From NCBI GenBank assembly GCA_002508545.1, contig DAVH01000022.1, positions 23,882 through 32,758 on the forward strand: a DNA stretch of 8,877 nucleotides. Reading direction: 5' to 3'. Positions 5,458 through 8,877 of this stretch are shown here, piece by piece. The DNA comes from Methanomassiliicoccus sp. UBA6. GTDB lineage: Archaea > Thermoplasmatota > Thermoplasmata > Methanomassiliicoccales > Methanomassiliicoccaceae. The notes beneath the pieces were generated by a model, which saw only the letters and a program-made list of their open reading frames with translations, made no database searches and was not told where the DNA came from. How positions within the stretch are numbered: the stretch's first letter is position 1; each line of letters begins with the position of its first letter. A program made the position numbers and the translations under genes.

Positions 5458-6567
5458 GTGAAAGCGACGGTGATCACATCGTGCGAGGAGCTGGCGGAGC
5501 ATGAGGAGAGGTGGGAGGCGCTGCGCGGGGAGTGCGGCGGAACAATCTTCTCCTCACCGCTCACCGTAAGGACGTGGCTGGAGGCGTATTGCGCGCTGTC
5601 CAAGCCCCGGGCGATCATCGTCGAGGACAACGGCGACCTGGTGGGCATCGCGCCCCTGGCCACCCATCGGCTCACCCTGGCCGGCCTACCGGTGAGGGTC
5701 CTCGCCCTGGCCGGGGAAGTACACCACCGCCTCTGGCTGATGACCAACTCCGTGCTGTGGTCCCCCGGCAGGAGGGACGTGCTGGAGCTCATGCTCGCCG
5801 AGATGAGGAAGATGGACTGGAGCCTCCTTACCGCCGTGCACATGGAGGACACCCCGGCGGTCCGCGAGTTCGTGGGCGAGGTCGGCGAGAGGTGGCACAG
5901 CGAGGGCTGCTACATCGGAAGCTCTCTCGCCATACCTATTCCGGAGAGCGGGGAGATCATCGACCTGTTCGGGAAGAACGCCCGGAAGAACGTGCGGCAG
6001 AGCCTAAGGGACGCGGAGCGGAACGGGATGAGCCCAAACTTCCGCCGGCTGAGGCCGGACGAGGTCGGGCCCGCGGTGGACGTGTACGTGCGGCAGCACC
6101 GCGAGCGATGGGCTTCCAGGGGAGGCAGCATGTTCGACCTCGAGGACAACGTCCGGTTCCTCCGCACGGTCATCGAACGGGCCTGCGCGGAGGGTCACGG
6201 CTTCGCCTACGAGCTCAGGTTGGGGGACGAGATCGCCGCCCAGAACTTCGGGTTCGTTGACGGGGATAAAGCATACTCCTACCGCACCGGCATGAACGAC
6301 GCGCTCATGAGATACTCGCCCGGCTGGCTGATGAAGATGTACGGCCTGGAGGCGGCGCGGGAGAGCGGGGTGCGCAAGTTCGTCCTCGGCCTGGGGGCGG
6401 AGGAGCACAAGTTCCGCATGGGCGGGGAGGAGACCCATCTGGTCTGCGCCCGCGTCACCCGGGGACTGCTGTCGTCGATGATGCGGGTGGTCAGCTCTCC
6501 CCCGGTGCGGTACCTGGACTCGAAGCTCAACCTCACCGGGCGGTTCGCCGACCGGGCCGAGAACTGA
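5458..6567 (+). CDS. GNAT-fold acyltransferase, CelD/BioF2-like (array copy 6, divergent)
   Basis: Encodes 369 residues from a GTG with a good ribosome binding site; the N-terminus is M-K-A-T-V-I-T-S. Motifs: W19, L-V-G-I-A-P-L at 61-67, the central motif as A-V-D-V-Y-V-R-Q-H-R-E-R-W, Y-S-P-G-W from 286 and L-G-L-G-A-E-E-H-K-F-R-M-G-G at 310-323. His317 replaces the Tyr that stands before the conserved Lys in all other copies. The central DNA block shared by copies 2, 3 and 4 is not kept here, so this copy looks older or outside the exchange. It may use another substrate. The stop codon is two bases from the stop of the convergent ATP-grasp gene, so this is the last member of the array on this side. 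It is probably cytoplasmic; the acceptor is unknown. Confidence 0.87.
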   Translation: MKATVITSCEELAEHEERWEALRGECGGTIFSSPLTVRTWLEAYCALSKPRAIIVEDNGDLVGIAPLATHRLTLAGLPVRVLALAGEVHHRLWLMTNSVLWSPGRRDVLELMLAEMRKMDWSLLTAVHMEDTPAVREFVGEVGERWHSEGCYIGSSLAIPIPESGEIIDLFGKNARKNVRQSLRDAERNGMSPNFRRLRPDEVGPAVDVYVRQHRERWASRGGSMFDLEDNVRFLRTVIERACAEGHGFAYELRLGDEIAAQNFGFVDGDKAYSYRTGMNDALMRYSPGWLMKMYGLEAARESGVRKFVLGLGAEEHKFRMGGEETHLVCARVTRGLLSSMMRVVSSPPVRYLDSKLNLTGRFADRAEN

Positions 6568-6569
6568 AC

Positions 6570-7769
6570 CTAGGCCTTCCGGCCCCGGAGCTGGAAGAGG
6601 AGGTTGCCGAAGGTCGCGCGGGAGAAGGTCCGTGCCATCGCCGGCCTGGGATCGTCCCACGCGTAGTAGGCGAAGGACCTCGCCCGGGCCCATGGCTGCA
6701 GGACGTCCGCCAGGAGGTTGAGCTTTCCCCGGCGCTCCCTGACCGACAGCAGGTCCGACGGCCCGTTGAGCCACAGGACCCCGTCGCGCTGCTCCCCGAC
6801 CTCCGGCATCTCCTGGCCGGTCAGGTCCAGGTACTGGATGAGAGGAAAGTTCAACCCCGCCACCGTGGCCTGCAGCGTCTGGTACCAGAACCGGGAGTTG
6901 ATGTCCAGCATCTTGTACCTGCCGTCCCGCTCGTCCAGCTTGAACTCCACGTCGGCGATGCCCCGGTGGTTGATGCCCTCCAGAAGACGGACCCCCAGGG
7001 CGGTCGCCTCCTCGTTGCGCACGGACCTCAGCAGAGTGCCCATGCCGTAGTCCACGGGATACTGGCGCACCTTCTGGGCGGTGAACACTCCCCGGGTACG
7101 GCCGCCGCTGTCGATGTACACGCTGACCTCGAAGTGGTTGGTGTTCGGGCCGGTGACGATCTCCTGCACCATGGCCTCCAGCCCGGTGGGGATGATCCGC
7201 TCGAAGATCGAGGTGAGGTGGGCGGCGCTGTCGGCCTGGAAGCCCTTGTTGGGAAAGTGGAACCGCCACAGGTGGCCGGCGTAGGGCTTGACGAACACCG
7301 GGTACTGGATGTCGTCCCTGATCTCCTCGACGTCCGCCATGGTCCGGGGATAGAAGGTCCGGGCGATGGGGATGCCCAGTCGCTCCGCCTCGTCCTGCTG
7401 GAACCGCTTGTTGGTCAGCCCCTTGCACACCTCCTCGTCCGGCAGGATCATCTCGAAGCCCTCGGCGAGCTCCTGGCGGTGTTCGGAGACGAACTGCACC
7501 CAGTGGTCGGAGGCAGGGAACAGGATGCCCTTGCGGCCGAGCTTCGAGGCCTCGTCCATCAGGGTAGCGAGGACCTTCTCCGGATCGTTCCCGGGCTTAG
7601 GGGTGAGCAGGGCACGGCCGTAGCGGGTGGACAGCCCGGCGGAGGGGACGCTGTCGACAACAGTCAGCGGAACGCCAACCCGGCCCAGGCTCCTGATGAC
7701 CCCCAGGCCGCTGACGTCCCCGTCGAGGACGAAGGCCCTGGCCTCCCGGGAAAAGCCATCGTGGTTCAA
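6570..7769 (-). CDS. ATP-grasp family protein (COG3919-like predicted ligase)
   Basis: Encodes 399 residues on the minus strand. The start is a TTG preceded five bases upstream by GGAGGGG; the nearby ATG at 7783 is out of frame and meets a stop after five codons. Layout: N-terminal Rossmann-like preATP-grasp domain (D-V-S-G-L-G-V-I-R-S-L-G at 18-29), a linker with N-K-R-F at 120-123, the ATP-binding subdomain with P-V-F-V-K-P-Y-A-G at 157-165 (Lys161 a likely ATP ligand), Q-E-I-V-T-G at 202-207, and a metal-binding stretch with E275 and D-I-N-S-R-F-W at 289-295. Many ATP-grasp enzymes have Glu where Asp289 stands. Such enzymes join a carboxylate, through an acyl phosphate, to an amine or thiol; the substrate here is unknown. 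It lies downstream of the PaaK-like gene on the same strand, with its own TATA-like sequence in the 60-base gap. No transmembrane segment is seen. Confidence 0.88.
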   Translation of the reverse strand: MNHDGFSREARAFVLDGDVSGLGVIRSLGRVGVPLTVVDSVPSAGLSTRYGRALLTPKPGNDPEKVLATLMDEASKLGRKGILFPASDHWVQFVSEHRQELAEGFEMILPDEEVCKGLTNKRFQQDEAERLGIPIARTFYPRTMADVEEIRDDIQYPVFVKPYAGHLWRFHFPNKGFQADSAAHLTSIFERIIPTGLEAMVQEIVTGPNTNHFEVSVYIDSGGRTRGVFTAQKVRQYPVDYGMGTLLRSVRNEEATALGVRLLEGINHRGIADVEFKLDERDGRYKMLDINSRFWYQTLQATVAGLNFPLIQYLDLTGQEMPEVGEQRDGVLWLNGPSDLLSVRERRGKLNLLADVLQPWARARSFAYYAWDDPRPAMARTFSRATFGNLLFQLRGRKA

Positions 7770-7774
7770 TCGGA

Positions 7775-7781
7775 CCCCTCC
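7775..7781 (-). promoter_or_regulatory. Ribosome binding site deciding the TTG start of the ATP-grasp gene
   Basis: On the minus strand GGAGGGG lies five bases before the TTG start. It favours TTG over the out-of-frame ATG that overlaps it, and no earlier in-frame start is evident. Confidence 0.65.
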
Positions 7782-7816
7782 ATGGTGTTCAGCCCCGGGC
7801 TATTGTATACGAAGCT

Positions 7817-7830
7817 ACAAATATATATCT
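7817..7830 (-). promoter_or_regulatory. TATA box upstream of the ATP-grasp gene
   Basis: Read on the minus strand, AGATATATATTTGT is a good archaeal TATA element directly following the stop codon of the PaaK-like gene. Its centre is about 55 bases before the TTG start. This predicts a leader of roughly 28 bases that includes the ribosome binding site. The ATP-grasp gene may therefore be transcribed from this promoter as well as from any read-through of the PaaK-like gene. Confidence 0.5.
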
Positions 7831-8877
7831 CATCCGGTTCGCCGCTCCAGCAGCTTGGCCATCGCCTCGGGGGAGAGCCTCGACTCCACGTTCTTCCATT
7901 TCCGCTGCTCCGGGAAGGCCTCCAGCGCCCTCACCTTGACCGCGGCGCTGTCCCCCAGCAGGCCAACGAACCTTGATTCGAGGAGCGCCATGTCCCCGTC
8001 CCCCATGCCCTCGCGCCGGTACAGCTCCACGGTGAACTCCCGCTCGGTCTCCTGCACCAGCCGCAGGTACTCAGGAACGCCCGCCAGCGAGGGGATGACC
8101 TCCTTCTCGTAGAAGTTGTCGATGCCCACGCCGGAGATCGCCCGCCCATCGGTGGTGATCACCATGTCGTTGACCCGTCCCTCCAGCGATCTAAAGGTCA
8201 GGTGCCTGCGGCCGCACGGGCACTCGCCCCCGGGAGCCACGTGGTCCCCGACATCGTAGTTGATGAAGGGCATGGACATGTTCCACAGCCCGGTGCCGAT
8301 CACCCTCTCCATCCCCCAGTCGTCCTCCTGCAGGCCGAGGATGCCGGTCTCCATGGTCTGGTGGTACGTGCCGGAGGAGCACTCCCCGGCGGAGATGACG
8401 TACTCCGACTGGCTGTACCAGTCACGCATCTCGCAGCCCAGGGCACGCTCGATGGTCTCGCGCATGAACGCGGGAAGCTGCTCCGAGCTGGTGTGCGCGA
8501 AGCGGGGCACGAACCTGAGGGCGGCGCCGGAGGCCTCCATTTCCTTGCTCAGCACGTACAGGGAGTGAGGGTACCCTCTTATGATCTCCGGGCGGAAGCG
8601 GTTCAGCTTCTCCACCATCCTTCGCACGTTGTCCTCGTCGAGCACGTAGGTGTTGAAGGTCAGCTCCCCCACCCGGCCGTCCCACCTCCACAGCGGCCCG
8701 GCGTCCCGCTCGGACACGAAGTCCCCGCGGAAGGAGCAGATGCGGGCGTCGAGGCCGGAGGCGCCGTTGCCGAGGTAGTGACGCCATACTGCCGCCAGCT
8801 CGACCTCCCTGGTCTGCTGGTCCAGGAGGAACTGCAGCGGCCGGCCGGTGGACCCGGTGGTGTTCGCCTCCCCGGGG
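7830..8877 (-). CDS. PaaK/CapK-like adenylate-forming enzyme (N-terminus outside window)
   Basis: The 5' end is beyond the window; 348 C-terminal residues are visible and the frame is open to the edge. They show the marks of the phenylacetate-CoA ligase branch of ANL enzymes: the phosphate-binding loop N-T-T-G-S-T-G-R-P (8838-8864), I-R-G-Y-P-H-S-L, T-S-S-E-Q-L, W-Y-S-Q-S-E (8403-8420, in place of the usual Y-G-x-T-E), Y-D-V-G-D (8244-8258) for ribose binding, C-P-C-G-R, and the hinge G-R-V-N-D (8166-8180) before the C-terminal domain. R-K-W-K near the C-terminus could hold the catalytic lysine. Such proteins activate a carboxylic acid as an adenylate and may pass it to CoA or another acceptor; CapK-type members occur in surface polysaccharide clusters. 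The GTG at 8717 is internal, because homology continues upstream of it. The acid is unknown. Confidence 0.88.
   Translation of the reverse strand, partial: PGEANTTGSTGRPLQFLLDQQTREVELAAVWRHYLGNGASGLDARICSFRGDFVSERDAGPLWRWDGRVGELTFNTYVLDEDNVRRMVEKLNRFRPEIIRGYPHSLYVLSKEMEASGAALRFVPRFAHTSSEQLPAFMRETIERALGCEMRDWYSQSEYVISAGECSSGTYHQTMETGILGLQEDDWGMERVIGTGLWNMSMPFINYDVGDHVAPGGECPCGRRHLTFRSLEGRVNDMVITTDGRAISGVGIDNFYEKEVIPSLAGVPEYLRLVQETEREFTVELYRREGMGDGDMALLESRFVGLLGDSAAVKVRALEAFPEQRKWKNVESRLSPEAMAKLLERRTG

Noticed and set aside
6004..7428. 474-codon open frame on the minus strand
   Set aside because: It overlaps the ATP-grasp gene in another frame and runs antisense into copy 6. Its composition (Gly, Arg, Pro, Gln) is that of a GC-rich shadow, with no recognisable motif.
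7766..7783. ATG at 7783 (minus) as the start of the ATP-grasp gene
   Set aside because: It is out of frame and stops after five codons; the TTG with GGAGGGG upstream fits better.
6966..7976. 336-codon open frame on the plus strand
   Set aside because: It is antisense to the ATP-grasp gene and the end of the PaaK-like gene, both of which show clear family motifs. No domain is recognisable in it.

Overview
The window is GC-rich DNA that reads as archaeal, from a high-GC euryarchaeon (a Thermoplasmata/Methanomassiliicoccales-like lineage is a guess, not shown). Three things point there. Short AT-rich islands with archaeal TATA boxes lie about 30 bp upstream of start codons that lack Shine-Dalgarno sites, which suggests leaderless mRNAs. 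Arginine AGG and isoleucine ATA codons are frequent. No bacterial -35/-10 promoters are evident.

Positions 1-6567 (+ strand) hold a head-to-tail array of six paralogous genes of about 370 codons; the first is cut by the window edge. All look like CelD/BioF2-type GNAT-fold acyltransferases (Acetyltransf_6, FemAB-related superfamily). Each keeps an N-terminal L-V-G-V-A-P-L type motif, a central A-V-D-E-Y-A-R-Q-H motif, a S-P-G-W motif and a C-terminal G-x-G-x-x-x-Y-K-x-x-x-G-G motif. The copies are diverged, yet some pairs share short, nearly identical DNA blocks, which suggests gene conversion. Spacers of about 60-210 bp separate the genes. Copies 2, 4 and 5 appear leaderless, each with its own TATA box. 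Copies 3 and 6 use TTG and GTG starts with a ribosome binding site. Copy 2 has no ordinary start codon where homology puts its N-terminus; a CTG or a damaged start is the main oddity of the window.

Positions 6570-8877 (- strand) hold an ATP-grasp protein and, upstream of it, the C-terminal part of a PaaK/CapK-like adenylate-forming enzyme that runs off the window. This pair converges on the array with a 2-bp gap.

An adenylating enzyme, an ATP-grasp ligase and a bank of acyl- or aminoacyl-transferase-like proteins together suggest a pathway that makes and attaches acyl or amino-acyl groups, perhaps to a surface glycan, lipid or peptide. This is inference from families and neighbourhood only. 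No RNA gene, CRISPR array, insertion sequence or integrase was seen.
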